DNA of 64,000 nucleotides, taken from the NCBI RefSeq assembly GCF_900105155.1, contig NZ_LT629762.1:1-64000 (forward strand), read 5' to 3'. Position numbers and translations under genes: made by a program. Position 1 is the first letter of the stretch. Each line of letters opens with the position of its first letter. Below the pieces are notes generated by a model. That model did no database searches and was not told the origin of the DNA. It saw only the letters and a program-made list of their open reading frames with translations. This document shows positions 35,785 through 45,530 of the stretch, piece by piece. The DNA is from Pseudomonas prosekii. GTDB lineage: Bacteria; Pseudomonadota; Gammaproteobacteria; Pseudomonadales; Pseudomonadaceae.

Positions 35785-38205
35785 GTGCCCTACTCTTCCG
35801 AGCAACCCGCTGACGAAAAAAGCCTGCCGCGACTGTTGCTCGATCTGCTCTGGCAAATCGCCGTGCTGCTGGTGCCGATTTTTCTGGTGACGGTCATCCC
35901 GTTGCTGTGGGCAGTGGGTGTGGTGCTGGGCTGCGCGGCGTGCATGTGGCTGGCGGCGCGATTCGGCTGGAAAGCCACCGGGCGCGGTTTGGCGCGGTTG
36001 ATGACCTCTGCGGCGATTGGCTTGGGGTTCAACGTCGGCCGGGCGTTGCCGCAATATTGGGATATCGCCGGGGCGGCGCTGGTGATGTTTGGCGGACTGG
36101 CGTGCGTCAGTCATCTGGAACGGCGTTTTGGCTTTGCCGAGGACAAACGCGCCAAGTCATCGCCGCACGGCCATTCCTCCGGCGGCGCCAGTGCCTGGGG
36201 CGGCGGCGAGCCACGGCAGACGCCCGAGGGCGAACCGATCCGCGTATTCAATGACAGCGAAATCGCCATGGGCGGGCCGGTGCTCTGCGATTACCTGTTT
36301 CCCGATGGCGTGCTGCTGCAGGGGCTTGGCTCATCGGCGCGGTTCTCCACGGACGGGCGTTATTTCGCCGCGCCCGTGCCTTCGCGGCAGAAGTGGGGTT
36401 TGGTGATTCTGGATCGGCAGGCGCGCCAGCTCTACCAGTGTTCTTGCGATGAATTCTGGGAACTGGATGATTTCAGCGACGGCGTTCTGGTGGGGCGCTA
36501 CAGCCCGCTGATCGACAACGGCGCCCGCCAAATCAGCCTGGAAAATCTGTTGGCGAGCGCCGAAAAGGTCAGTCTGGTGCCGGTTGCCGACCTGTGGCTG
36601 GAGCCCGGCGCGTGGCAGCAAAACCTCGCGCCTGACGCGCTCGAGCATGTTTCCCCGGATGGCCAGCAGCGTGCGGAGGCGTTCAAGGTAATGCCCGCGA
36701 GCTTGCGCGAATTGCCGCAACCCTGCGAGGCGCTGAGCAATCCCGACTATCGCGTCAGCGTCAACGGCGAAACAACGGCGTTATTGATCAACGCCGACAC
36801 CGCGATCATCTGGAGCCGTGACAGCCGCTCGTTCGCTTGCCGCGCGCGCTCCGGTGACGCGCTCGGCTATTGGCTCTGGCACGTTGACCAAGGTTGGCAA
36901 ATGTTGCCCGAACCGTGGATCGGCGCCGACGACGAGCCGTCGCTCGGCTGGACCGAACCGCTGGAACTTGATGAGGTTCACCTGCGGGTTTCCTCGTACC
37001 TCGACTATCCGCAACCTGATCACGGGCGTTACGGCTACGGTTTGTACAGCATTCACAGCGACTGTGATGCGCAGGTCGGGCATGACGCTGCCGGGCGGAT
37101 TCAGGTCGCCGAGCGGCGCCTGACTCGTGTGCAATTGGCCGTGCCTTTGAATGGAACTGGTCAGCGCGGTGCGACGCTGGTCGAGTCGGCGCCGGTGAGC
37201 GCTGCAACCCGTGCGCGATTCACTGGGCAAGCGGATGGCGGTTATTCCTGCACAATTGGCGAGTGGCAGTTGCCGGGCGTTTGGCAGCTCGATCATCGGG
37301 TGTGCGACGCGGGACGCTACATCGCGTTGATCCCGTTTGCCGTTGGCCGCGGTGTGGTGGTCGCCGATACCGAGCAACGACAATTGCTCAGCAGCCCGGC
37401 GTTATTGGCGGCGCGCTTGCTGGATTTTCGTGGGCCAATTGTCGCTGTCGCTGTGATTCGCGGACGGCTGGATCAGGCTCGCGAAAGCACCGTGCTGCAG
37501 CGCTTTGATCAAGCGCCACCGAAGGCCGGCGAGGTGCCTGAGTTCTGTCGATATCGAGAAGATTCGCGGCTGTACTTTGAATGGTGCGAACTGCAGGTCA
37601 GCGCTCAGGGGGTGAATGTTCTGCCCAATTGGCGCGAGGTGACGCAACCGCAAGTGGCGATTGCCGATGGCGATTTCGTCCAGCCAGCCCCGAACGGTAA
37701 AGATGCGGCATGGCTGTTTGGCTGTGAAACCGAATACGCCGACAGTTGGCTGCGCGTGCACAGTCCGCGCTTGGGCGGTTATTTGCTGACGGCGTCAGGT
37801 TGCGCGGTAAACGATCTCGCGCCGTCGATGGTCTGGTCCGGGGAAGCGCGTTATCTGGCGCTGACGCGGCTGCACCGCGATGTCGACGGAGCAATGGCCT
37901 GGCAATTGTTGTTGCTGGATGTGCAGGAACGAACCTTGCGCCAATCACCCCAGTGGTTGCGCAATCGCCCGCAGTTTGAAGGTTTTACCGCAGAGGCATT
38001 GAGCGTTCGACTGTTCGAACACGACTGGGCCGCCGAGGGTGACCGCGATCGCGGTTCGATCAATGTGATCAAGTTGCGCGACTTGCTCGCACTTCCCGCC
38101 GAACCGTTGCTGCCGAGCGGCGGACTGTGGCTGACCAAGGATCAGTTGGCCAATGCGCCTGCGTGGCAAGCGCTCGATAAGGCAGCGTTGCAGCCGTGGC
38201 GCTAG
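35785..38205 (+). CDS. Large membrane-anchored protein of unknown function, 806 aa
   Basis: Three hydrophobic segments at about 20-55 and 85-105 anchor a soluble region of about 680 residues, joined by a Gly/Ser/His-rich linker (HGHSSGGASAWGGGE). The soluble part has many Trp and repeated beta-strand patterns, such as DSRSFACRARS, ARYLALTRLHRD and GRYFAAPVPS, suggesting a beta-propeller-like fold. The GTG at 35785 follows GAGG at five bases; a TTG at 35767 is less likely. Its 3' end overlaps the UV-endonuclease gene by four bases tail to tail. Function unknown. Confidence 0.75.
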   Translation: MPYSSEQPADEKSLPRLLLDLLWQIAVLLVPIFLVTVIPLLWAVGVVLGCAACMWLAARFGWKATGRGLARLMTSAAIGLGFNVGRALPQYWDIAGAALVMFGGLACVSHLERRFGFAEDKRAKSSPHGHSSGGASAWGGGEPRQTPEGEPIRVFNDSEIAMGGPVLCDYLFPDGVLLQGLGSSARFSTDGRYFAAPVPSRQKWGLVILDRQARQLYQCSCDEFWELDDFSDGVLVGRYSPLIDNGARQISLENLLASAEKVSLVPVADLWLEPGAWQQNLAPDALEHVSPDGQQRAEAFKVMPASLRELPQPCEALSNPDYRVSVNGETTALLINADTAIIWSRDSRSFACRARSGDALGYWLWHVDQGWQMLPEPWIGADDEPSLGWTEPLELDEVHLRVSSYLDYPQPDHGRYGYGLYSIHSDCDAQVGHDAAGRIQVAERRLTRVQLAVPLNGTGQRGATLVESAPVSAATRARFTGQADGGYSCTIGEWQLPGVWQLDHRVCDAGRYIALIPFAVGRGVVVADTEQRQLLSSPALLAARLLDFRGPIVAVAVIRGRLDQARESTVLQRFDQAPPKAGEVPEFCRYREDSRLYFEWCELQVSAQGVNVLPNWREVTQPQVAIADGDFVQPAPNGKDAAWLFGCETEYADSWLRVHSPRLGGYLLTASGCAVNDLAPSMVWSGEARYLALTRLHRDVDGAMAWQLLLLDVQERTLRQSPQWLRNRPQFEGFTAEALSVRLFEHDWAAEGDRDRGSINVIKLRDLLALPAEPLLPSGGLWLTKDQLANAPAWQALDKAALQPWR

Positions 38206-39224
38206 CCGCGCAGGTATTGCTCGTAAAATTCCTGCGTCGCCAGGTTCTTGTGTTTGGCTTCGAACATCACGTCGAAGCGATCGAGAAACTGCGCGACGTA
38301 TTCGTTGGTCCAGCGGTTCCACATGCGGTCGCTGTGCGCGTATAGATCGCGTTTGGTCACCACTTGAGTCACGGCGTCCATTTCCAGTTTCATCTCGGCG
38401 CTGAAGCCCATTTCCTGCAATTGCTCCTTGGGTTGCGAGTAATGCATGGTCGGGCGCACGCCGCGCCAGCTGTCGACGATGCGCGATACACGCTCGGAAT
38501 CCGCCGCGATGTAGTCGTTTTCGTGAATCCAGCAATGGTGGACGTCGAGCACCACGGGAGCCAGATCCGCGAGCGCCAGGCAGTCGTCGACGCCGTAGGT
38601 CTTTTCGTCGTTTTCGAAGGTGATGCAATTGCGCGCGACTTGCGAGAGCCGTGGCCACACCGCACGAATGCCTTCGCGCCCTAGTCGGCCGGCAATGTGG
38701 ATGTTGCATTTGAAATCCTGGAACTGCACGCCGTAACCCATCATGCGAATCATGTCGGCGTGGTATTCGAATTCGGCCAGACTGTTTTCCACCACGTCCG
38801 GGCGATCCGAGCCCAGCACGCAGTATTGGCCGGGGTGCATCGACAAGCGAATCCCGCTACTTCGCGCCAGCGCACCAATCGCCGCAAAGCCTTCACTGAG
38901 CTTCAGCACAACCTCCGGTTGCTGGTAGAACGCGCTGATCTGCGGATGACTGTAGAACGGCAACAGATCACTGCTCAGGCGCAGCATGCGCAGCGCCGCC
39001 GGCAACTCGGCGACGTACGCCAACAACTTCAGTTGGGCGCCGAGGTTGTGCTCGACGATCTCGATCAACCGTTGCTGCGCGACGTGCACTTCGACGCTGT
39101 TCATCCAGCGCAGAGTGGTGGTGCGCGGGTTGAGTGCCGATTCGATGACCTTCAACTCCGCCAGCGCGAGGCTGCGTTGCGGGTGGCGATACTGGCAGGC
39201 GAAACCGATTCGGGGCGACGACAT
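38202..39224 (-). CDS. UV damage repair endonuclease (UvdE/UvsE family)
   Basis: 340 residues, TIM-barrel nuclease. Key segments are RLSMHPGQY (metal-site histidine, about residue 125), NIHIAGRLG, FENDEKTYG (glutamate ligand) and LDVHHCWIH. These enzymes nick DNA 5' of cyclobutane dimers and 6-4 photoproducts, giving an excision route independent of UvrABC. Convergent with the 806-residue protein gene with a four-base overlap. Confidence 0.9.
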   Translation of the reverse strand: MSSPRIGFACQYRHPQRSLALAELKVIESALNPRTTTLRWMNSVEVHVAQQRLIEIVEHNLGAQLKLLAYVAELPAALRMLRLSSDLLPFYSHPQISAFYQQPEVVLKLSEGFAAIGALARSSGIRLSMHPGQYCVLGSDRPDVVENSLAEFEYHADMIRMMGYGVQFQDFKCNIHIAGRLGREGIRAVWPRLSQVARNCITFENDEKTYGVDDCLALADLAPVVLDVHHCWIHENDYIAADSERVSRIVDSWRGVRPTMHYSQPKEQLQEMGFSAEMKLEMDAVTQVVTKRDLYAHSDRMWNRWTNEYVAQFLDRFDVMFEAKHKNLATQEFYEQYLRG

Positions 39225-39345
39225 GGGGATCCTTGGAGTGTTGGCGCTTATGTGTTGTGACAGCTGATCTTCTGGCTAGTGATCTTCTGACTGTGCTCCG
39301 GCGGCCACGGTTCGATCGACTTGCGCGGCTGTGTCAATGTCAATG

Positions 39346-39903
39346 TCAGGCGATCTTTTCCGGTTGCTTGAATTCGCGGCAGATCAGGTCCACTTCGCGG
39401 ACGCTCAGCGGCTCATTGGTCAGTTTGCAGACCGGGCCTTGCGCCGACACCTGATGAAAACGGCAAGAGTGGCACAAACCAAAACCGGGCACATCCTGGC
39501 CGCGCTGGATGGTGCGCAGTAACTCGAGAAGCAGGGTCTCCAGATCGGCGGCGTGGCTGCCCATTTGCCGGGTCGCCTTCACCAGAAATTCCGGCGGCAT
39601 CACCGCGCCGATCAGCTCGCGGGCGCTGTCGGTCAATTCCAGGTGCACGCTGCGCTTGTCCCGGACGTCCTGAACCTTGGTCAGCAAGCCTTTGGCTTCC
39701 AGCGCTTTCAGCGACTGCGACACCGTGCCTTTGGTCAGCCCCAGATAGTCGGTGACCGCCAGCGGCGTATTCGAATAGCGATTGCAGCGCGCCAGGTACA
39801 TCAGCGCGCTGAGCTGGATTGGCTGCAATTCGGCGAGCAACGGATGCTCGCGGAACCACACGCGGGTCAGGCTTGAAAGGCGTTCCAACAGGTCAAATAA
39901 CAC
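39346..39903 (-). CDS. MarR family regulator with C-terminal four-cysteine cluster
   Basis: About 185 residues. A winged-helix core (LSALMYLAR, VTDYLGLTKGTVSQSLKALEAKGLL, DKRSVHLELT) occupies the first 145. The tail holds C-x2-C-x11-C-x15-C (CHSC, VCK, ICREF), a plausible zinc, iron-sulphur or redox site not usual for MarR. I choose GTG at 39903 because a longer form from 39954 would place the divergent promoter and a palindromic site inside the coding sequence. It is divergent from the operon at 40025 and probably controls it. Confidence 0.82.
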   Translation of the reverse strand: MLFDLLERLSSLTRVWFREHPLLAELQPIQLSALMYLARCNRYSNTPLAVTDYLGLTKGTVSQSLKALEAKGLLTKVQDVRDKRSVHLELTDSARELIGAVMPPEFLVKATRQMGSHAADLETLLLELLRTIQRGQDVPGFGLCHSCRFHQVSAQGPVCKLTNEPLSVREVDLICREFKQPEKIA

Positions 39904-39927
39904 AAGGCATGTCCAGATTAATCGGGC

Positions 39928-39942
39928 CGATAGATAGTATCG
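39928..39942. promoter_or_regulatory. Candidate MarR operator
   Basis: CGATAGATAGTATCG, arms CGATA/TATCG, lies between the divergent MarR gene and the promoter of the 40025 operon, 14 bases before that -35 box. Confidence 0.45.
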
Positions 39943-39955
39943 AATAAAAACCATA

Positions 39956-39983
39956 TTGACAAAAATCGCTGCTCCCTTAGGCT
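39956..39983 (+). promoter_or_regulatory. Sigma-70 promoter of the 40025 operon
   Basis: TTGACA (39956-39961), 16 bases, TAGGCT (39978-39983). The predicted start is about 35 bases before the ATG at 40025. Confidence 0.55.
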
Positions 39984-40024
39984 TGTGGTGTCGGATCAAC
40001 ACCAACTAACCTTTGGAAGCCACC

Positions 40025-40768
40025 ATGAAAACTGCATTGGCCATCGCCGTCAGCGCCCTCCTCACCTCGCAGGCCTGGGCCCACGAAAGCAATCACATTC
40101 ACAGCGAACCGGGCAAAACCGACGCCGCTTTCGACCTGGTGCAAACCCGGGTTTTCAAGGACGGCAGCGACTTGGTCTTCGAGCAATTGGTTGACGGCAA
40201 GGCTGGCAGCCGCGTGCCGACCGCCAAGGGTTCGTTCGCCGGCGCCGAAGTCTACAGCTACGTCTGGCCGACCAGCCTCGACAGCGGCGCGGTCGGTTTC
40301 GACGCCAAGTCCGGCATTCTGGCGCTCGCCCTGACCTCGCACCCGGACTTCGACGACACGCCGCAGGCCGATGAAAACCACGACGGCAAGAAGGATAACG
40401 ACGGTGGCCTGTGGCACTCGCACTGGGTGGTCTTGAGCAAGGATGAGAGCTGCGGCCCCGGCGGCCTGAAAGTGCGCGACATTCCCAAAGACGCGAAACC
40501 GAAACTGCCCGCGACCTGGCCCGGCGCGCCGATCTACATCGACTCTCCCGGTTACACGCTGAGCGTCAAGGAAAAGGCCGCGCAGATCCGTGTGCCGCTG
40601 GCCGCAGTCGGCTTTCCGCAAAGCTTCAATTTCGATGGCGTGACCGCCACGCTCAAGGTCAACGCCGACCTGCACAACCCGCTGCTGTGCGTCAGCAGCG
40701 TTTATGACATTGCCTCAGGCGACCTGTCGTTGCCGGGCACCTGGAAACTGGAGGGCAAGCAAAAATGA
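40025..40768 (+). CDS. Periplasmic protein of unknown function, 247 aa
   Basis: A clear signal peptide (MKTALAIAVSALLTSQAWA, cleavage before HESN) gives a mature protein whose N-terminus is histidine-rich (HESNHIHSE). A calcium-site-like stretch DENHDGKKDND is followed by LWHSHWVVLS. Two cysteines (DESCGPG and LLCVSS) could form a disulphide. It is first in a three-gene operon: its stop overlaps the DUF2024 start. Metal binding is suggested by composition only. Confidence 0.75.
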   Translation: MKTALAIAVSALLTSQAWAHESNHIHSEPGKTDAAFDLVQTRVFKDGSDLVFEQLVDGKAGSRVPTAKGSFAGAEVYSYVWPTSLDSGAVGFDAKSGILALALTSHPDFDDTPQADENHDGKKDNDGGLWHSHWVVLSKDESCGPGGLKVRDIPKDAKPKLPATWPGAPIYIDSPGYTLSVKEKAAQIRVPLAAVGFPQSFNFDGVTATLKVNADLHNPLLCVSSVYDIASGDLSLPGTWKLEGKQK

Positions 40769-41028
40769 CCATCAAAGTATTCGATACCCACGTGCGCACC
40801 AACACCGGCCGCTACCTGCACTTCGATGTGCTGATCGAAGGCAACGACACCGAGAAAGCCCAAGCGCACGCCCGTCAGTATCTGCTGGAAAAAGGCCTCA
40901 ACGACGAAGACATTGCCCAGAGCGAATGCCGCTTCTGTCACGTCGAACCCGGTAACCCGGTGGTGGCGCAAGCGATCAGCCAACAGGGTTATTACATTCT
41001 TGAACTGCAAGGTTGTCAGGAGGATTGA
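40765..41028 (+). CDS. DUF2024 family protein, 87 aa
   Basis: The product begins MTIKVFDTHVRTNTGRYLHF, the DUF2024 start pattern, and contains SECRFCHVEP with a C-x2-C pair and another cysteine near the C-terminus. ATGA overlap with the upstream gene indicates translational coupling. Function of the family is unknown. Confidence 0.85.
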   Translation: MTIKVFDTHVRTNTGRYLHFDVLIEGNDTEKAQAHARQYLLEKGLNDEDIAQSECRFCHVEPGNPVVAQAISQQGYYILELQGCQED

Positions 41029-41029
41029 A

Positions 41030-41308
41030 ATGCACACCTATCAGCCGTTGAACTGTGATCTGCACGACTTTCTGGAAATCGCCTGCCTGCGCGGCTACGT
41101 GTTGAACGTCGAACGGGTCGACGGTCAACGGCTGATCGCCCGGGCCGTGACCACCCGCACTGCGCCGAGCAAGGAGGAATTCATGGTGTTTGAGCAGGAT
41201 GGTCACACAGTGGAGTTGCGCCTCGATCAACTGCTGGCAATCACTCCGCTGGACGATCATGCAGAATTTGGCCGGATCGTTTTCAGTGAGGCCGTTTGCC
41301 GCTTTTGA
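41030..41308 (+). CDS. rof: Rho-binding antiterminator (Rof/YaeO-like), 92 aa
   Basis: It follows a perfect AGGAGG. The segments TYQPLNCDLHDFLEIAC and HTVELRLDQL match Rof, the small protein that binds Rho and blocks termination. Length fits (E. coli Rof is about 84). It is the last gene of an operon headed by a periplasmic protein and DUF2024, an unexpected setting for a global termination inhibitor. An effect on Rho is inferred from the family. Confidence 0.8.
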   Translation: MHTYQPLNCDLHDFLEIACLRGYVLNVERVDGQRLIARAVTTRTAPSKEEFMVFEQDGHTVELRLDQLLAITPLDDHAEFGRIVFSEAVCRF

Positions 41309-41477
41309 GCTGGAGCGTTGGTATTGTCCTGTTTGAGTTGACAGTAAAACCGTTTCCAGGCGCTTTTTCATCTCGAGGCAGGTGATTAATCTGGGCCCAT
41401 GTTGAACGAAGCGACTGACCCAGCTCAGCCCTACGGACGACGCCCTACCCCTACCAACCTCGATAAAGGATTTCATC

Positions 41478-42110
41478 ATGAGCAACGCCACTTACAACCG
41501 CCTGAACAAAGATGACGCTGTAGTGTTGATGATCGACCACCAGACCGGTCTGATCTCGTTGGTACAGGACTTTTCGCCGAACGAGTTCAAGAACAACGTG
41601 CTGGCTCTGGCCGACGTTGCCAAGTTCTTCGAACTGCCGACCATTCTCACCACCAGTTTCGAACAAGGCCCCAACGGCCCGCTGGTCCCGGAGCTGAAAG
41701 AAATGTTCCCGGATGCGCCGTACATCGCCCGTCCTGGCCAGATCAACGCCTGGGATAACGAAGACTTCGTCAAAGCAATCAAGGCAACTGGCCGCAAGCA
41801 GCTGATCATTGCCGGCGTCGTGACCGATGTCTGCGTGACCTTCCCGACACTGTCGGCACTGGCTGAGGGGTTTGAAGTATTCGTGGTCACCGACTCTTCC
41901 GGCACCTTCAATACCACCGTGCAGCAAGCCGCCTGGAACCGCATGACTCAGGCCGGCGCGCAGATGATGAACTGGTTCTCGGTAGCCTGTGAGTTGCAGG
42001 TCGACTGGCGCAACGATATCGAAGGCCTGGGCAATCTGTTGTCGCAACGCATCCCGAACTACCGCAACCTGATGAACAGCTACTCGGCACTGGCAGCTCG
42101 CCAGGCGTAA
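41478..42110 (+). CDS. ycaC: YcaC-type isochorismatase-family cysteine hydrolase
   Basis: 210 residues, nearly colinear with E. coli YcaC (208), including PTILTTSFE, PYIARPGQINAWDNEDF and the catalytic cysteine in GVVTDVCVTFP; the aspartate in MIDHQTG and the lysine in ATGRKQLI complete the usual triad. The substrate is unknown; members form octamers. Single gene with its own terminator. Confidence 0.93.
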   Translation: MSNATYNRLNKDDAVVLMIDHQTGLISLVQDFSPNEFKNNVLALADVAKFFELPTILTTSFEQGPNGPLVPELKEMFPDAPYIARPGQINAWDNEDFVKAIKATGRKQLIIAGVVTDVCVTFPTLSALAEGFEVFVVTDSSGTFNTTVQQAAWNRMTQAGAQMMNWFSVACELQVDWRNDIEGLGNLLSQRIPNYRNLMNSYSALAARQA

Positions 42111-42124
42111 GTCAGCAGCATCGC

Positions 42125-42150
42125 AAAAGCCCGCTTTTTAGCGGGCTTTT
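42125..42150 (+). terminator. Terminator after ycaC
   Basis: AAAAGCCCGC and GCGGGCTTTT pair around TTTTTA; T-run follows on the plus strand. Confidence 0.9.
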
Positions 42151-42187
42151 TGTTGTCTGCAAAATACGCCAAGCAAAAAACACGCAA

Positions 42188-42219
42188 AAAAAAGCGCCAC
42201 TCAATGAGTGGCGCTTTTT
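42188..42219 (-). terminator. Terminator after tRNA-Gly
   Basis: GCGCCACTCA (42194) and TGAGTGGCGC (42205) with flanking A and T runs, seven bases beyond the tRNA-Gly 3' end. Confidence 0.85.
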
Positions 42220-42225
42220 AATATT

Positions 42226-42301
<76 letters not shown>

Positions 42302-42316
42302 GTCTTGGTGTGGCGC

Positions 42317-42344
42317 ATTCTATAGAATCCAGAAGCCCCGTCAA
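42317..42344 (-). promoter_or_regulatory. Promoter of tRNA-Gly
   Basis: On the minus strand TTGACG, 16 bases, TAGAAT, about 15 bases before the tRNA 5' end. The -35 box is preceded by ATCAAGGGG. Confidence 0.65.
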
Positions 42345-42364
42345 CCCCTTGATTCAAAAAAGTT

Positions 42365-42925
42365 TTATTTCTTTTCGACGTCGGTCTTCAGATGCGGCCA
42401 GGCAGCCCGCAGATACTGGACCATCGACCACAATGTCAGGCCTGCCGAGATCAGCAGCAACGCGTAACCGAACAATACCCAGAACGTAAAGTCCGACGGG
42501 TTGGCCAGCAGGATCACCAGCGCGAGCATTTGCGCGGCGGTTTTCCATTTGCCCAGGTTCGATACCGCAACGTGCGCACGGGCGCCGAGTTCGGCCATCC
42601 ACTCGCGCAGCGCCGAGACAACGATCTCGCGACCGATAATCACCGCTGCCGGCAGCGTCAGCCACAGGTTGCCGTGTTCTTGCACCAGCAACACCAGCGC
42701 AACGGCGACCATCAGTTTGTCGGCCACCGGATCAAGAAATGCTCCGAAGGGTGTGCTTTGTTCCAGGCGGCGGGCCAGGTATCCGTCGAGCCAGTCAGTG
42801 GCTGCGGCGAAAGCGAAGACCGAACTGGAGGCCAGGTAGCTCCATTGGTAAGGCAGATAAAACAGCAGAATGAAGATCGGGATGAGCAGGACGCGTAAAA
42901 CGGTAATCAGATTAGGGATATTCAT
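42365..42925 (-). CDS. pgsA: CDP-diacylglycerol-glycerol-3-phosphate 3-phosphatidyltransferase
   Basis: 186 residues, four to five membrane helices. The CDP-alcohol phosphatidyltransferase motif D-G-x2-A-R-x8-G-x3-D-x3-D is seen in [20 protein letters not shown] followed by LDPVAD. It makes phosphatidylglycerolphosphate for phosphatidylglycerol and cardiolipin. It follows uvrC by 33 bases in the conserved gacA-uvrC-pgsA order. Start at 42925 (MNIPNL) is preferred over an in-frame GTG six bases upstream. Confidence 0.95.
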   Translation of the reverse strand: MNIPNLITVLRVLLIPIFILLFYLPYQWSYLASSSVFAFAAATDWLDGYLARRLEQSTPFGAFLDPVADKLMVAVALVLLVQEHGNLWLTLPAAVIIGREIVVSALREWMAELGARAHVAVSNLGKWKTAAQMLALVILLANPSDFTFWVLFGYALLLISAGLTLWSMVQYLRAAWPHLKTDVEKK

Positions 42926-42958
42926 CGGCACAACTGGCTACGAGGTGAGTTGGGCATT

Positions 42959-44782
42959 CTACTCGCTGTGCAGGTTTGCATAAATCGACTCAGCGAGCTT
43001 TTTACTGATCCCCGGTGCTTTGGCGATCTCTTCGATGCTGGCACGAGACAGCTCCTGCAATCCACCAAAATGTTTCAGCAAATCGCGGCGACGTGTCGGC
43101 CCAACCCCCGCAACGCCTTCCAGCGTTGACGTTCGGCGGGTTTTGCCACGTCGGGCGCGATGGCCGGTAATGGCGAAACGGTGAGCTTCGTCGCGAATTT
43201 GCTGGATCAAATGCAGCGCGGGGGAATCACCGCGCAACGTGAATTCATGTGCGGCGTCATTCAAATACAAGGTTTCAAAACCGGCCTTGCGCGTCGCCCC
43301 CTTGGCCACGCCCAACAAAATCTGGTCCGGCACCGCGAGTTCATTAAGCACGTCGCGCGCCATCGACAGCTGACCTTTGCCGCCGTCCACCAGCAAAATG
43401 TCGGGTAACTTGCCCTCGCCGTCCTTGAGTTTGCTGAAACGTCGGGTCAGGGCCTGGTGCATTGCCGCGTAATCATCGCCCGGCGTCACGCCTTCGATGT
43501 TGTAGCGGCGGTAATCGGACTTGATCGGCCCTTCCGGCCCGAACACCACGCAAGACGCCACGGTGGCTTCGCCGCTGGAGTGGCTGATGTCGTAGCATTC
43601 GAGGCGTTGCGGCGGCTCGTCGAGGTTCAGCACTTCGGCCAACGCATCGAAACGAGCGGCAACATGCTGACGATTGGCCAGACGTGCGCCCAATGCCTGC
43701 TCGGCGTTGGTGACCGCCAACTGCTGCCAGCGCGCCCGGGTGCCACGCACCCGATGGCTGATGGACAGTTCGCGACCGCGCAGTTCGTGGATGGCCTCGA
43801 TCAGCACCGGAAAATCTTCGTGAACCACGTTGACGATCAGTTCGGCCGGCAAATCCCGTTCGGGACTGCTGATGAAGTACTGGCCCAGAAATGCCGCCAT
43901 GACTTCGGAAACGTCTTCTTCAATACCGACTTGCGGGAAGAAGTTCTTGCTGCCGAGTACCCGCCCGCCACGCACGCTGATCAGGTGCACACAGGCGCCG
44001 CCCGGGTTGACGAACGCGGCGATCACGTCGATGTCACCGGAGCCGCCCTCCATGCTCTGCTGGTCCTGGACCCGCCGCAGCAAAGAAATCTGGTCGCGCA
44101 ATTCGGCTGCGCGCTCGAACTCGAGGTTGATCGCCGCCTCTTCCATTCCGGCCGACAACTCGTCCGTCAGCGCGTTGCTGCGGCCTTCGAGGAACATCAC
44201 CGAATGTCGCACGTCCTCGGCATACACTTCCGGCTCTACCAGCCCGACACACGGCGCCTTGCAACGTTTGATCTGATATTGCAGGCAGGGCCGCGTGCGG
44301 TTCTTGTAGTAGCTGTCTTCGCACTGGCGGACGAAAAAAGTTTTCTGCAACAGACTGAGGCTTTCACGAATGGCGCCGGCGCTGGGGTAAGGCCCGAAAT
44401 ATTTGCCTTTGGCTTTTTTTGCGCCACGGTGGATGCTCAGCCTTGGAAACTGGCCGTCCGACAGAAATACATACGGATAGGATTTGTCGTCGCGCAGCAG
44501 GATGTTGTACGGCGGCCGCCACTCCTTGATCAACGTCTGCTCAAGCAACAACGCTTCAGTTTCGTTGGAGGTGATCGTGGTTTCGACCTGGGCGATACGC
44601 CCAACCAGCGCCGCCGTTTTCGGCGCGAGACCGGATTTGCGGAAATAACTCGCCAGACGCTTCTTGAGGTTTTTGGCTTTGCCGACGTAAAGCAGGCGCG
44701 CGTCGCTGTCGAACATGCGGTAGACGCCTGGGCGTCCGCTCACTGTCGACAGGAATGCACTCGGATCGAAGACTTCAGTCAT
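42959..44782 (-). CDS. uvrC: Excinuclease ABC subunit C
   Basis: 607 residues. N-terminal GIY-YIG nuclease ([17 protein letters not shown]) for the 3' incision, Cys-rich segment, UVR domain binding UvrB (about 200-235), RNase H-like nuclease for the 5' incision ([17 protein letters not shown]), and tandem helix-hairpin-helix at the end ([16 protein letters not shown]). Its start is two bases after the gacA stop, so cotranscribed. Confidence 0.97.
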   Translation of the reverse strand: MTEVFDPSAFLSTVSGRPGVYRMFDSDARLLYVGKAKNLKKRLASYFRKSGLAPKTAALVGRIAQVETTITSNETEALLLEQTLIKEWRPPYNILLRDDKSYPYVFLSDGQFPRLSIHRGAKKAKGKYFGPYPSAGAIRESLSLLQKTFFVRQCEDSYYKNRTRPCLQYQIKRCKAPCVGLVEPEVYAEDVRHSVMFLEGRSNALTDELSAGMEEAAINLEFERAAELRDQISLLRRVQDQQSMEGGSGDIDVIAAFVNPGGACVHLISVRGGRVLGSKNFFPQVGIEEDVSEVMAAFLGQYFISSPERDLPAELIVNVVHEDFPVLIEAIHELRGRELSISHRVRGTRARWQQLAVTNAEQALGARLANRQHVAARFDALAEVLNLDEPPQRLECYDISHSSGEATVASCVVFGPEGPIKSDYRRYNIEGVTPGDDYAAMHQALTRRFSKLKDGEGKLPDILLVDGGKGQLSMARDVLNELAVPDQILLGVAKGATRKAGFETLYLNDAAHEFTLRGDSPALHLIQQIRDEAHRFAITGHRARRGKTRRTSTLEGVAGVGPTRRRDLLKHFGGLQELSRASIEEIAKAPGISKKLAESIYANLHSE

Positions 44783-44784
44783 TT

Positions 44785-45426
44785 TCAGAGATTGGCATCA
44801 ACCATGCCGTGACGAACCGCCAACAGTGTCAGTTCTACATCGCTGCTGATCGAAAGCTTCTCGAAAATGCGGTAACGGTAGGTATTCACGGTTTTCGGTG
44901 ACAGACAGAGTTTGTCGGAAATGATCTGGACCTTTTGGCAACCGACAATCATCAGGGCGATCTGGATCTCGCGCTCGGACAATGCGTCGAAAGGTGAATC
45001 ATTGGTTGGCTGGAACGACTTGATCGCCAGTTGCTGGGCAATCTGCGGGCTGATGTAGCGCTGGCCGGCAAACACCAGGCGAATGGCCTGGACCATTTCC
45101 GGCAGACCGGCGCCCTTGGTCAGATAACCCGCGGCCCCGGCTTGCAACAAGCGGGTCGGGAACGGATCTTCTTCGCACACAGTGACCGCGACAACTTTGA
45201 TGTCCGGGTGACTGCGCAGCAGTTTTCGCGTGGCTTCAAGACCACCGATCCCGGGCATCTTGACGTCCATCAGAACCACATCGGGTTTCAACTCACGCGC
45301 CTTGAGCAGGGATTCCTCTCCCGACTCGGCCTGGCCGACTACTTGCAGGCCATCGATGTCAGCCAGCATTCGTGTAATGCCTGTACGAACGAGATCATGG
45401 TCATCGACTACTAGCACCCTAATCAA
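44785..45426 (-). CDS. gacA: Response regulator GacA (UvrY)
   Basis: 213 residues. Receiver domain with phospho-acceptor D54 (VLMDVKMPG), acidic DD at 8-9, K104 in YLTKGAG, and a C-terminal LuxR-type helix-turn-helix ([28 protein letters not shown]). GacA activates the small RNAs RsmX/Y/Z that titrate RsmA/E and control secondary metabolism. First gene of the gacA-uvrC-pgsA unit. The kinase GacS is not in this window. Confidence 0.97.
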   Translation of the reverse strand: MIRVLVVDDHDLVRTGITRMLADIDGLQVVGQAESGEESLLKARELKPDVVLMDVKMPGIGGLEATRKLLRSHPDIKVVAVTVCEEDPFPTRLLQAGAAGYLTKGAGLPEMVQAIRLVFAGQRYISPQIAQQLAIKSFQPTNDSPFDALSEREIQIALMIVGCQKVQIISDKLCLSPKTVNTYRYRIFEKLSISSDVELTLLAVRHGMVDANL

Positions 45427-45530
45427 GCAGACACCTCGCGATATGGTCGTATTGGGTTGCCGGACACCTTAGCAAAAAGCGACTGGCAGACCTAGCGGCA
45501 AGCGGCATATAAAAAGTTTCAATTCGTCTT

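Noticed and set aside
43457..44812. A 451-codon plus-strand frame opposite uvrC
   Set aside because: Shadow of uvrC; no motif or start signal.
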